64,000 bases of DNA, from positions 62,001 to 126,000 of the forward strand of contig NZ_BSSA01000009.1 of the NCBI RefSeq assembly GCF_030268885.1, in the 5' to 3' direction. This DNA is from Kitasatospora phosalacinea. Lineage in GTDB: Bacteria > Actinomycetota > Actinomycetes > Streptomycetales > Streptomycetaceae. A program made the translations under genes and the position numbers. This document shows positions 1 to 7,495 of the stretch, in pieces. The first letter of the stretch is position 1. Every line of letters begins with the position of its first letter. The notes under the pieces are model-generated. The model was not told where the DNA came from. It did not search any database and saw only the letters and a program-made list of their open reading frames with translations.

Positions 1-1
1 A

Positions 2-793
2 CTCGCCGACCTGCTGGCCCGGGTGGTCTCCGACGGCATCGTCGCCCCCGGCTACGCGCCCGGCGTGCTCGGCGTGCTGGCCCGCAAGAAGAACGGCCGC
101 TACCTCGTCCTGGAGGCCCGCCCCGGGCACCGCCCGCCCGCCGTCGAGCGCCGCGAGGTGCACGGACTGCGCCTGGTCCAGGACACCGACACCGCCCCGC
201 TCGGCGCCGACCTGCTCACCGACGTCCGGGTCGGCACCCTCGCCCTCGGCGCCGCCGAGGACCTGCTGCTCGGCCTGGCCGTGCTGCGCCGCACCCAGTC
301 CAACTCGGTCTGCTACCTGCGCGACGGCGCCGCCCTCGGCATCGGCGCGGGCCAGCAGTCCCGGGTCGACTGCACCCGGCTGGCGGGCGCCAAGACCGAC
401 ACCTGGTGGCTGCGCCGCCACCCCGCCGTCCGGGCCCTGGACTTCCGGCCCGAGGTGCGCCGACAGGACCGGGTCAACTGGCAGATCCGCTACCTGGAGG
501 GCGACTTGACGCCCGACGAGCGCACCCGGTTCGCCGCCGCCCTGCGCGGCGGCGACGTGCCGGACGAACTCGGCCCGGCCGAGCGGGCCGCCTGGACGGC
601 CCGCCTGGACGGCGTCGCGTTCGTCTCCGACGGCTACCTGCCGTTCCGCGACAACGTGGACCACGCCCGCCGCCACGGGGTCCGCGCGATCGCCGAACCC
701 GGCGGCTCGGTGCGCTCCGCCGAGGTCGAGGCCGCCTGCGCCGAGCACGGCATCGCGCTGGTGCACACCGGGCTGCGGCTGTTCCACCACTGA
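2..793 (+). CDS. AICAR transformylase (PurH-type), 3' part
   Basis: The reading frame is open to the left edge, so this is the C-terminal ~263 residues of a longer gene. It matches the formyltransferase domain of PurH/AICAR transformylase: SNSVCYLRDG, GIGAGQQSRVDC and a closing segment SDGYLPFRDNVDHA...AIAEPGGSVR, which is typical of the folate/AICAR site. The family transfers a formyl group from 10-formyl-THF to AICAR to make FAICAR in cytosolic purine synthesis. Whether an IMP cyclohydrolase domain lies upstream cannot be seen. The spacing of motifs would also fit a stand-alone ~390-residue transformylase. A GTG at 23 is internal, not the start. A double palindrome follows the stop. Confidence 0.85.
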   Translation, partial: LADLLARVVSDGIVAPGYAPGVLGVLARKKNGRYLVLEARPGHRPPAVERREVHGLRLVQDTDTAPLGADLLTDVRVGTLALGAAEDLLLGLAVLRRTQSNSVCYLRDGAALGIGAGQQSRVDCTRLAGAKTDTWWLRRHPAVRALDFRPEVRRQDRVNWQIRYLEGDLTPDERTRFAAALRGGDVPDELGPAERAAWTARLDGVAFVSDGYLPFRDNVDHARRHGVRAIAEPGGSVRSAEVEAACAEHGIALVHTGLRLFHH

Positions 794-796
794 CGG

Positions 797-823
797 CCCG
801 GCGCCGGGACGCCCGGCGCCGGG
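797..823 (+). terminator. Tandem GC palindromes, likely terminator
   Basis: CCCGGCGCCGGG occurs at 797-808 and again at 812-823, separated by three bases. Either copy can fold alone, or the two can pair with each other. It lies four bases after the purine gene stop and between convergent genes. No T-tract follows, which is usual for high-GC actinobacterial terminators. Confidence 0.55.
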
Positions 824-856
824 AGGCCCGTCGGCGACCCGGCGGCCGGGGTGCCG

Positions 857-1345
857 TCACCGCGGCCGGGGCAGCAGGTCGGTCCAGGCGCGCTGTTCGG
901 GGGTGTCCGGGACGGCCAGGCCGCGGGCCCGGGCGATCCGCTCCCAGGCGTCGTCCGGGTCGGCGCCGGAGCGGACCAGGACGGCGGCCGCCAGGAGCGA
1001 GGAGCGGCCGATCCCGGCCCGGCAGTGCACCACCAGGTGGTCGCCCGCGGCCAGCCGCCGCGCCAACCCGTCCAGCACCGGCAGGACTTCGGGCAGGGCG
1101 GGGACGGTGCGGTCCGGGATCGGCACGGCGGTGAAGCGCAGCCCGGCGGCCCGGGCGAGGGACGCCTCCGCCTCCAGCCCGAGTTCGGCCGACTCCGCCG
1201 GGGTGAGCGCGCTGACCAGTTCGCTCACCCCGAGGGCGGTCAGTGCCGCGGTCTCGTCCGCCAGCCAGTCGCCGCCGCGCGGTCGGGCCATGGTGCTGAG
1301 CCGGCCGGGGCCGGACCGGTCGACGGTGAACAGGGTGGGGCGCAT
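857..1345 (-). CDS. Protein-tyrosine/dual-specificity phosphatase
   Basis: A 162-residue protein with the cysteine phosphatase P-loop HCRAGIGRSS (CX5R, about residue 105) following a hydrophobic strand, and an upstream acidic loop that could hold the general acid. The family hydrolyses phosphotyrosine or phosphoserine esters in the cytosol. The frame stays open to 1552, but that extension is Arg/Pro/Ala-rich. I chose the ATG at 1345 because GGAGG lies about 12 bases ahead of it and the family fold begins just after (TLFTVDRSGPGRLS). It converges with the purine gene. The substrate is unknown. Confidence 0.8.
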   Translation of the reverse strand: MRPTLFTVDRSGPGRLSTMARPRGGDWLADETAALTALGVSELVSALTPAESAELGLEAEASLARAAGLRFTAVPIPDRTVPALPEVLPVLDGLARRLAAGDHLVVHCRAGIGRSSLLAAAVLVRSGADPDDAWERIARARGLAVPDTPEQRAWTDLLPRPR

Positions 1346-1648
1346 GACGGGGGTCGACCTCCGGTCGGGACAGGGGTGTTCGGTCGGGCGGGGGCACCGG
1401 CCGGCGAGCGGTGAGCGGTGAGGCGCACGGCGTGGCGCGGCGCACGGGACGGCGTGGCGCGGTGCGCGGGACGGCCCGGCGGTCGGCAGGACGGCGGACC
1501 GGGGCGTCGGCGGCGGGGGAACGGCCGGACGGGCGCGCGGAGGGGCGGGCACGCGGAGGGACGGGTGCGGCGCGGCGGCGGGCGGTGTGCCGAGGTTAGC
1601 ACCGCCCGCCGGGGGCGGGGGAGGCGGGTTCGACCGGACCCGGTCCGT
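1346..1648. other. Intergenic, GC-rich, no gene seen
   Basis: This gap separates two minus-strand genes and should hold the phosphatase promoter. It contains a 14-bp direct repeat (1427-1440 and 1449-1462, ACGGCGTGGCGCGG) with a 22-bp period. I see no convincing -35/-10 pair and no RNA gene. The open frames here have extreme Arg/Gly/Ala composition and are not credible genes. Confidence 0.5.
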
Positions 1649-2299
1649 TCAGGCCTGGGACGTGCCGAGGAAGCGCAGCACGGCCAGGACGCGGCGGTGG
1701 CCGGTGTCGGCGACCGGGAGGTCGAGCTTGGCGAAGATGTTGTTGATGTGCTTGGCGACCGCGCTCTCACCGATCGTCAGGCTCTCCGCGATACCGGTGT
1801 TGGAGTGCCCCTCCGCCATCAGGGCCAGGACGTCCCGTTCGCGCGGGGTCAGCCGTTCCAGCGGGTCGCTGCTGCGGCGCAGCAGCAGTTGGGCGACGAC
1901 CTGCGGGTCCAGCGCGGTGCCGCCCGCGGCGACCCGGCGGACCGTCTCGACGAACTCCGTGACGTCGGCGACGCGCTGTTTGAGCAGGTAGCCGACGCCG
2001 CTGGTGTCGGCGGACAGCAGGTCGGCCGCGTAGCGCTCCTCGACGTACTGGGAGAGCAGGACCACTGCCGTCCCCGGTCGGCTGCGGCGGATCTCCAGGG
2101 CGGCGCGCACCCCCTCGTCGGTGAAGGCGGGCGGCATCCGGACGTCGACCAGGGCGAGTTCGGGCCGGTGCTGCTCGACCGCCGCCAGCAGGGACGGGGC
2201 GTCGCCGACCTCGGCGACGACCTGGAAGCCGCCCATCTCCAGCACCTTGACCAGGCCGACCCGGAGCAGCACCGAGTCCTCGGCGATCACCGCGCGCAC
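1649..2299 (-). CDS. LuxR/NarL-family response regulator
   Basis: A 216-residue regulator. The N-terminal receiver shows the acidic pair (IAEDS), the phospho-acceptor Asp in LALVDVRMPP, the conserved Ser (VVLLSQ) and the Lys in GYLLKQ. The C-terminal ~65 residues form a LuxR-type HTH (LTPRERDVLALMAEG ... AVAKHINNIFAKL). It starts at a GTG that overlaps the end of the histidine kinase gene by 13 bp, so the two are translationally coupled and form a cognate pair. Targets are unknown; no cell-envelope or antibiotic target gene sits immediately beside it. Confidence 0.92.
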   Translation of the reverse strand: MRAVIAEDSVLLRVGLVKVLEMGGFQVVAEVGDAPSLLAAVEQHRPELALVDVRMPPAFTDEGVRAALEIRRSRPGTAVVLLSQYVEERYAADLLSADTSGVGYLLKQRVADVTEFVETVRRVAAGGTALDPQVVAQLLLRRSSDPLERLTPRERDVLALMAEGHSNTGIAESLTIGESAVAKHINNIFAKLDLPVADTGHRRVLAVLRFLGTSQA

Positions 2300-3549
2300 G
2301 GCAGCTCCGCGGTCACGGTGGTGGGCCCGCCCACGGGGCTGGTGACGTGGAAGGAGCCGTCGACCGAGCCGACCCGTCTGGCCAGCCCGCTCAGCCCCGT
2401 CCCGGCGGAGGGGTCGGCGCCGCCGAGCCCGTTGTCCGTGACGTTCACCCGCAGCACCGGACCGACCTGCTCCACCGTCACCTCGGTGCGGGTCGCCCCG
2501 GCGTGCTTGGTCACGTTGGTCAGCGCCTCGGAGACCACGAAGTAGGCCACCGACTCCACGCCGGGCGGCACCCGCTCGTCGAGGTCGACCCGCAGGCGCA
2601 CCGGCACGGGGAGCCGGGCGGCCAGGCCGGACAGCGCCGCGTCCAGCCCGCGGTCCTCCAGCACGGCGGGGTGCAGCCCCCGCACCAGGTCGTTGAGTTC
2701 GGCGATGGCGTCCTTGGCCTCCAGGTGGGCTTCGGCGAGGGCCGTGCGGGCCCCGGCGGGCAGGTCGGGGGTGGTGGCCAGGACCAGGCCGAGGTTGACG
2801 GCGAGCGAGACCAGCCGCTGCTGGGTGCCGTCGTGCAGGTCCCGTTCTATGCGGCGGCGTTCGGCGTCGACCGCCTCGATCAGGCCGGTGCGGCTCTCCG
2901 CCAGGTGCTCGACCCGCCGCTGGAGCCGCTGGGAGCGGCTGGGGCCGAGCAGGGCCGCGGCCGCGCGCGACTCGCCCCGGGCGGTCGCGCCCGCCAGCCA
3001 GGGCAGGGCGGCCAGCAGGAGCAGCCCGGCCAGCGTGTAGCACGGCAGTTGCGTCGCGTACCCGAGCCAGCCCCGGCGGCCCGGCGCGGGCACCGCCCAG
3101 GCCCAGCCGTAGGCGGTGGCGCCGGCCAGGCCCGCGACGGCGGCGGCCAGCACCAGCAGCTCCGCGGCGGCCAGCAGCGGGCCCAGCAGCAGGTGGTAGC
3201 CGACCTGGCGCCAGGTCTGCGCCGAGGACAGCCAGCGGGACACCTGCCGGGCCGCCACCGCCCACGACCACGGCCCGGGGTCGGGCTCCGGGGGTGCCAC
3301 GTCCACCCCGAGGAAGGCGCGGTGGCGGACCCGCTGGACGGCCGTCAGCAGCGGGGCGCCGAGCACGACCAGGACGGCCGCCACCTGGAAGGCCGGTTTC
3401 CAGTGCCCGGTCCTGGCGGTGAACGTCGCGGCCCAGCTCCACACCGGCACCAGGGCCAGGTGCAGCGGGACGCCGACGGCCAGGAAGCCGGCGTCGCGCC
3501 GCAGCCGCCGGGCTCGGAGTGCCGGGCGCCGCGGCCCGGGTCGAATCAT
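2287..3549 (-). CDS. Sensor histidine kinase (HisKA_3 type)
   Basis: About 420 residues. Four to five hydrophobic segments in the first ~220 residues make a membrane sensor. They are followed by the HisKA_3 dimerisation box ERRRIERDLHDGTQQRL with the phospho-acceptor His, then an N-box (VVSEALTNVTKHA) and G-box (DNGLGG...GTGLSGLARRV) of the HATPase domain. It autophosphorylates and passes phosphate to the overlapping response regulator. I chose the ATG at 3549; the frame extends to 3627 but those 26 residues do not look like family sequence. The signal sensed is unknown. Confidence 0.92.
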   Translation of the reverse strand: MIRPGPRRPALRARRLRRDAGFLAVGVPLHLALVPVWSWAATFTARTGHWKPAFQVAAVLVVLGAPLLTAVQRVRHRAFLGVDVAPPEPDPGPWSWAVAARQVSRWLSSAQTWRQVGYHLLLGPLLAAAELLVLAAAVAGLAGATAYGWAWAVPAPGRRGWLGYATQLPCYTLAGLLLLAALPWLAGATARGESRAAAALLGPSRSQRLQRRVEHLAESRTGLIEAVDAERRRIERDLHDGTQQRLVSLAVNLGLVLATTPDLPAGARTALAEAHLEAKDAIAELNDLVRGLHPAVLEDRGLDAALSGLAARLPVPVRLRVDLDERVPPGVESVAYFVVSEALTNVTKHAGATRTEVTVEQVGPVLRVNVTDNGLGGADPSAGTGLSGLARRVGSVDGSFHVTSPVGGPTTVTAELPCAR

Positions 3550-3640
3550 CACGCCTCGACGGTAGGGCACCGCCGCGCGGGCGCACCATGAAGCCCGCAC
3601 CCGACTTCGTGGTGAACCCAGCACCACCCCGCCCGCTGGT

Positions 3641-4258
3641 TCAGGGGGCGTGCGGGGGGCGGCCGGCCAGGCCGTTCAGGAGGAGGTCGGTGAGGGTGTC
3701 GACGACCTCGGCGTCGTCGTGGGCGGGGTGGTCGGCGGTGAGCAGGGCGTAGGAGAGCAGGGAGAGCATCGCGCCCATCGCGGGGGCGAGCAGGGCGGGG
3801 TCGCCGGGCAGCGGGTGGCCCTGTTCGCGCAGGTGGTCGAGGTGGTCGCGCAGGACGTCGGTGTCCGCGGTGAGGCGCTGCCAGGCGCGGCCGGAGCGGG
3901 GCCCCTCGGCGACCATCGACTCGAAGACGGCGACGGTGACCGGCAGGTGGTCGCGCATCGCCCGCCAGGACGCGCCGACGTGCGCGTGCAGCTGGGCCCG
4001 GTCGCTGAGGTCGTGGTCGCGCGGGTGGACCTCGGCGACGACCTGCCCGCGGGCCTGGGCGCGGACGTCCTCGAGCAGGGCGCGCAGCAGCTCGTCCTTG
4101 TCGGCGAAGTGCGCGTAGAACGAGCCGGTGGCCCGGCCGGCGGCCGCGGTGATGTCGGTGATCTTGGTGTTGAGGTAGCCCCGCTCGACGAACTGCCGCC
4201 GGGCGGCCTCCAGCAGCGCCGCCCTGGTCTCCGCCGCCTGCGCCTTGCGCACGCCCAT
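3641..4258 (-). CDS. TetR-family regulator
   Basis: A 205-residue protein with a typical TetR HTH in residues ~10-60 ([44 protein letters not shown]) and a variable helical ligand domain. It is divergent from the FAD monooxygenase at 4383. The gap between them carries repeated ATTCAnTGA half-sites, which makes it the likely repressor of that monooxygenase and of itself. The inducer is unknown, though TetR-monooxygenase pairs commonly respond to the enzyme substrate. Confidence 0.9.
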   Translation of the reverse strand: MGVRKAQAAETRAALLEAARRQFVERGYLNTKITDITAAAGRATGSFYAHFADKDELLRALLEDVRAQARGQVVAEVHPRDHDLSDRAQLHAHVGASWRAMRDHLPVTVAVFESMVAEGPRSGRAWQRLTADTDVLRDHLDHLREQGHPLPGDPALLAPAMGAMLSLLSYALLTADHPAHDDAEVVDTLTDLLLNGLAGRPPHAP

Positions 4259-4332
4259 CGCGTCCGGCCTCCCTCTCCCGTTCCGGTCGGGCCTTGACCC
4301 GCCGCTCGTGCGGACATCATACTGACGGCCGG

Positions 4333-4370
4333 TTCAGTGAATACAGATTCATTGAATGTTGATTCAGTGA
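4333..4370. promoter_or_regulatory. Candidate TetR operator, divergent promoter
   Basis: TTCAGTGAAT (4333-4342) and ATTCATTGAA (4347-4356) form a 10-bp inverted repeat with one mismatch and a 4-bp spacer. A third half-site, ATTCAGTGA, follows at 4362-4370. The block is strikingly AT-rich for this genome and lies just ahead of the monooxygenase start at 4383, between divergent genes. This is the expected place for TetR binding. Confidence 0.7.
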
Positions 4371-4382
4371 GGGGTGGGGCAC

Positions 4383-5522
4383 ATGGAGACCGTGGTGATC
4401 GGCGCGGGAGTGGCCGGTGCGGCGAGCGCGATCGCGCTGCGCCGGATCGGCGCCGAGGTGACGGTGTACGAGGCGTACCCGGACCCGGCGGGCAAGATCG
4501 GCGCCTTCCTGAGCCTGGCCGTCAACGGCCTGCGTGCGCTGGAGTCGCTGGGCTGCCTGGACGCCGTCCGGGCAGCGGGCTTCGAGGTCGACCGGCAGCG
4601 GATGTGGTCGGGCCGCGGCAAGCTGCTCGGCGACGTCCCGCGCGGCCGGAGGGCGGACGACCCGCTGCGCAGCGTGACGCTGATGCGGGCCGACCTGGTG
4701 GCCGCCCTGCGCGCCGAGGCGGTGCGGCTGGGCGCGCGGATCGTGCTCGGCGAACGGCTGACGGGCGCGGGTGCGGGGGAGGGGGCGGGCGCGGCGGCGG
4801 ACGAGGCGGCGGCCCGGGCCGACCTGGTGGTCGGCGCGGACGGGCTGCGCTCGGCCGTCCGCCGGATGCTCGACCCGGACGGGCCCGAGCCCGCGTACGC
4901 CGGTCTGTACGGGCTCGCGGGCACCGCGCCGCACGTGCCGGAGGCGGGCCCGGGGCGGACGTTCAACATGACCTTCGGGCGGCGCGGCGCGTTCGCGCAC
5001 CTGCCCGCGCCGGACGGCACCGTCTGGTGGTCCGCCCAGATCGCCGACCCGGTCGCACCGGCCGGGATCGGGCTCGGCGTCGAGGAGCTGGCCGACCTGT
5101 TCGCGGCCGAGCAGGTGCCCCGGCGGATCCTGGCGGGCGCGCGGATCGAGGCCACCACCCTGTTCCACGCCCTGCCGCCGGTGCCGCGCCGCCAGGACGG
5201 GCGGCGGGTGCTGGTCGGCGACGCGGCGCACCCGGTCGGTGCGGGGCAGGGCGCCTCCGTGGCGCTGGAGGACGCGGTGGCCCTGGCCCGGGCGCTGCAC
5301 GGCGAACCCGACCGGGCCGCCGCGCTGGCCGCCTTCGAGCGCGGCCGGGCGGACCGCGCCGGGAGGCTCGCCCGCTCCGCCGCCGCCAACCGGGGCGCCA
5401 AGACCGCGGGTCCGTTCGCCGCCCGGGTGCGGGACGCGGTGATGCCGCTGGTGTTCGCCCGCACGTACGCCCGGAGCACGGACTGGCTGTACGACCACCG
5501 GCCGGGCGCGCTGCCGGGGTGA
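4383..5522 (+). CDS. FAD-dependent monooxygenase (PHBH-like)
   Basis: About 379 residues of the class A flavoprotein hydroxylase family. The N-terminal Rossmann motif VVIGAGVAGAASAIALRRIG binds the FAD ADP moiety, an internal DLVVGADGLRSAVR is the DG motif, and VLVGDAAHPVGAGQGASVALEDA is the GD motif contacting FAD ribose. Such enzymes use NAD(P)H and O2 to hydroxylate aromatic or polyketide substrates. A GTG three codons upstream (4374) is possible; the ATG at 4383 is better spaced from GAGGGG. The substrate cannot be told. Regulation is probably by the divergent TetR. Confidence 0.88.
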   Translation: METVVIGAGVAGAASAIALRRIGAEVTVYEAYPDPAGKIGAFLSLAVNGLRALESLGCLDAVRAAGFEVDRQRMWSGRGKLLGDVPRGRRADDPLRSVTLMRADLVAALRAEAVRLGARIVLGERLTGAGAGEGAGAAADEAAARADLVVGADGLRSAVRRMLDPDGPEPAYAGLYGLAGTAPHVPEAGPGRTFNMTFGRRGAFAHLPAPDGTVWWSAQIADPVAPAGIGLGVEELADLFAAEQVPRRILAGARIEATTLFHALPPVPRRQDGRRVLVGDAAHPVGAGQGASVALEDAVALARALHGEPDRAAALAAFERGRADRAGRLARSAAANRGAKTAGPFAARVRDAVMPLVFARTYARSTDWLYDHRPGALPG

Positions 5523-5539
5523 GACGGCCCGCGAGGGCA

Positions 5540-5596
5540 CAAAAAGAACGGTGGTTCTGCTAGTGTCCTGAACAAGCAGAACCACCGTTCTTTTTG
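5540..5596. promoter_or_regulatory. Twin operator bracketing a TetR promoter
   Basis: Two 22-base arms (5540-5561 and 5575-5596) are perfect inverted repeats around a 13-bp spacer. Each arm itself contains the imperfect palindrome AGAACGGTGGTTCT. An extended -10 (TGCTAGTGT, 5558-5566) overlaps the end of the left arm, and the right arm lies at the expected transcription start, just before the Shine-Dalgarno GAAGGAGGG. This reads as two dyadic TetR sites bracketing the promoter of the gene at 5609. The right arm ends in T5, so transcripts of the upstream monooxygenase that read through would form a terminator-like hairpin here. Confidence 0.75.
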
Positions 5597-5608
5597 AAGG
5601 AGGGCGCA

Positions 5609-6169
5609 GTGCCCCGGCTCACCGACGCGCGCAAGGAACTGCGGCGCACGCAGATCGCCGAGGCGGCCGTCCGCTGCTTCAGCCGCAACGGACTGGAACG
5701 GACCTCGATCGCCGACATCAGCGCCGAATCGGGCCTCTCGACCGGCTCGATCTACGCGCACTACCGGAACAAGGCCGACCTGGTCCGGGGCGCCGCCCGC
5801 GAGATGCTCCACCGCCGCGGCGACACCATCGGCGAGTACGCCGCCGCCGACGTCCCGCCCGACCCCGAGGAACTGCTCGCCCGGCTGACCGCCGCGATCG
5901 ACCCCGTCCACGCCCGGGTCGGCGTGCAGACCTGGAGCGAGGCGACCACCGACCCGGCCGTCCGCGCCGTCGTCGTCGACGCGACCGACCGGATGCGCGC
6001 CATGCTGCACGACTGCGTCACGGCCTGGCTGGTGAAGGTCCAGCACCACGAACCGGCCCCGGCCCGGGAGCTCGCCGCCCCGATCGCCCACCGGATCATG
6101 GCGCGCTACCAGGCCGAACTGCTCTACACCGCCCTGCGGACCCCGACCGAGGAGACCACCGCACCGTGA
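5609..6169 (+). CDS. TetR-family regulator (autoregulated)
   Basis: A 186-residue TetR protein: HTH in residues ~10-55 (RTQIAEAAVRCFSRNGLERTSIADISAESGLSTGSIYAHYRNKADLV), then a helical ligand domain. The GTG at 5609 is preceded by a strong GAAGGAGGG; an upstream TTG in frame lies inside the operator and is unlikely. The stop overlaps the GTG of the aldo/keto reductase (GTGA), so the two are co-translated. The regulator therefore probably controls the reductase and itself through the twin operator directly upstream. Confidence 0.9.
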   Translation: MPRLTDARKELRRTQIAEAAVRCFSRNGLERTSIADISAESGLSTGSIYAHYRNKADLVRGAAREMLHRRGDTIGEYAAADVPPDPEELLARLTAAIDPVHARVGVQTWSEATTDPAVRAVVVDATDRMRAMLHDCVTAWLVKVQHHEPAPARELAAPIAHRIMARYQAELLYTALRTPTEETTAP

Positions 6170-7080
6170 CCGCCCTCCCGCCCGCGCCGCCCGCACCGAC
6201 CGCCCCGCTGGGCGCCCGCACCGTCCGCCGCACCGGGTACGGCGCCCTGCAGCTCGAACGCCTGCACGGCCGCCGCGACGAGGCGCTCGCCCTGCTGCGC
6301 CGCGCCGTCGAACTGGGCGTCGACCACGTAGACACCGCCCAGTTCTACGGCGACGGGTTCGCCAACGACGTGATCCGCGAGGCGCTGCGCCCCGAGGACG
6401 GCGTCCTGGTCGTCACCAAGGTCGGGGCCGACCCCGCCCCCGGCGGACACCCGCCGCTGCGGCTGGCGCAACGCCCCGAACAACTGCGCGCCAGCGTCGA
6501 GGCCAACCTGCGCAGCCTGGGCACCGACCGGCTCGACGTCGTCAACCTGCGCCGCCTCGACACCGGGCCCGGACTGCGCGTCGAGGGCGACCAGGTGGTC
6601 GACCTCGACGACCAGCTCGCCGTGCTGACCGCCCTGCGCGACGAGGGCAGCATCGGCGCGATCGGCCTGAGCAGCGTCAGCCACGACGTCCTGCGGCGCG
6701 CCCTGCCGGCCGGCGTCGTCTGCGTCCAGAACGCCTACAGCCTGGTCGCCCGGGACGACGAGGAGATGCTGCGGCTGTGCGCGGCCGAGGGCATCGCCTG
6801 GGTGCCGTTCTTCCCGCTCGGCGGCGCCTTCCCCGGCCTGCCCAAGGCGACCGACGAACCCGCGGTGCGCGTCGCGGCGACCGCCCTGGGCGTCACGCCC
6901 GCCCAGATCGGCCTGGCCTGGCTGCTGCACCGCGCCCCGAACGTGCTGCTCATCCCCGGCACCGCCGACGCCACCCACCTGGAGGCCAACGTCGCAGTCG
7001 GCGAGATCGCCCTCGACCCCGCGACCCTCGCCACCCTCGACGCCGTCGAGTCCCGCCCCAACGACGCCACGCTCGACTGA
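6166..7080 (+). CDS. Aldo/keto reductase (YdbC-like)
   Basis: A 304-residue TIM-barrel aldo/keto reductase. Visible are the catalytic Asp/Tyr region DHVDTAQFYGDG, the Lys in VVTKVG, and the C-terminal cofactor segment LLIPGTADATHLEAN typical of NADPH binding. The usual catalytic His after the fourth strand is not evident; the strand reads LDVVNLRRLD, as in the YdbC-like branch. Members reduce small aldehydes or ketones; some YdbC-type enzymes are described as pyridoxal reductases, but that is not provable here. It overlaps the upstream TetR stop and shares its promoter. Confidence 0.85.
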   Translation: MTALPPAPPAPTAPLGARTVRRTGYGALQLERLHGRRDEALALLRRAVELGVDHVDTAQFYGDGFANDVIREALRPEDGVLVVTKVGADPAPGGHPPLRLAQRPEQLRASVEANLRSLGTDRLDVVNLRRLDTGPGLRVEGDQVVDLDDQLAVLTALRDEGSIGAIGLSSVSHDVLRRALPAGVVCVQNAYSLVARDDEEMLRLCAAEGIAWVPFFPLGGAFPGLPKATDEPAVRVAATALGVTPAQIGLAWLLHRAPNVLLIPGTADATHLEANVAVGEIALDPATLATLDAVESRPNDATLD

Positions 7081-7099
7081 CCGGCCCACCCCGGGAGGC

Positions 7100-7482
7100 T
7101 CTGGCCGACGGGAGCCCCTCCCTCACCGAGGCCCCGTCCTGCCGCCGGCTCCCGCTTCGTCGGAAGGCCCTGTCCGGTCGGAGGGTCCGTCCCGCCGGGA
7201 GGGTTCCGCCTTGCCGGACGGTTCTGCCGTGAGGCTCCGGGCTTCTGCTCCGCCGGGAGGCTTTGGCCGGTGGGAGACCTTGTCCCGCCGGGGGTCCTGT
7301 CCTGCCGGGGGCTCCTGCCGCGCCGGGAAGCGCCATCCCGCCGGGGCCCTGTCTCGCCGGGAGTCCTGTCCTGCCGGGGGTTTGCCCCGCCGGAGGCTTC
7401 CGCTTCGCAGGGAGGTCCTGTTCCGCCGGGAGGGCCTTGCCCTGCCGGCGGCTCCGTCCCATCCGGGGGCCCGTCCCCCCGT
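7100..7482 (+). repeat. Degenerate ~18-bp GC tandem repeat
   Basis: About 18 to 20 imperfect copies of a 16-20-bp unit fill the gap between the reductase and the next gene. The unit is close to GGTCCTGTCCCGCCGGGAG. The best-kept stretch is ~7180-7460. The period is near a multiple of three, so several frames stay open and give collagen-like Pro/Gly/Ala translations, but none has a ribosome site and the copies drift in length. I treat it as non-coding. The last copies reach within ~15 bp of the Shine-Dalgarno of the gene at 7496. Confidence 0.8.
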
Positions 7483-7495
7483 ACCGAGGAGGATC

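Noticed and set aside
1427..1462. ACGGCGTGGCGCGG direct repeat.
   Set aside because: Only two copies in very GC-rich DNA with no relation to a promoter; reported as part of the gap but not as a regulatory site.
7211..7495. An open frame fused to the MDR gene gives a Pro/Gly/Ala repeat protein.
   Set aside because: The start has no ribosome site, the frame only stays open because the 18-bp repeat lacks stops, and the enzyme family begins at MKAIVHH.
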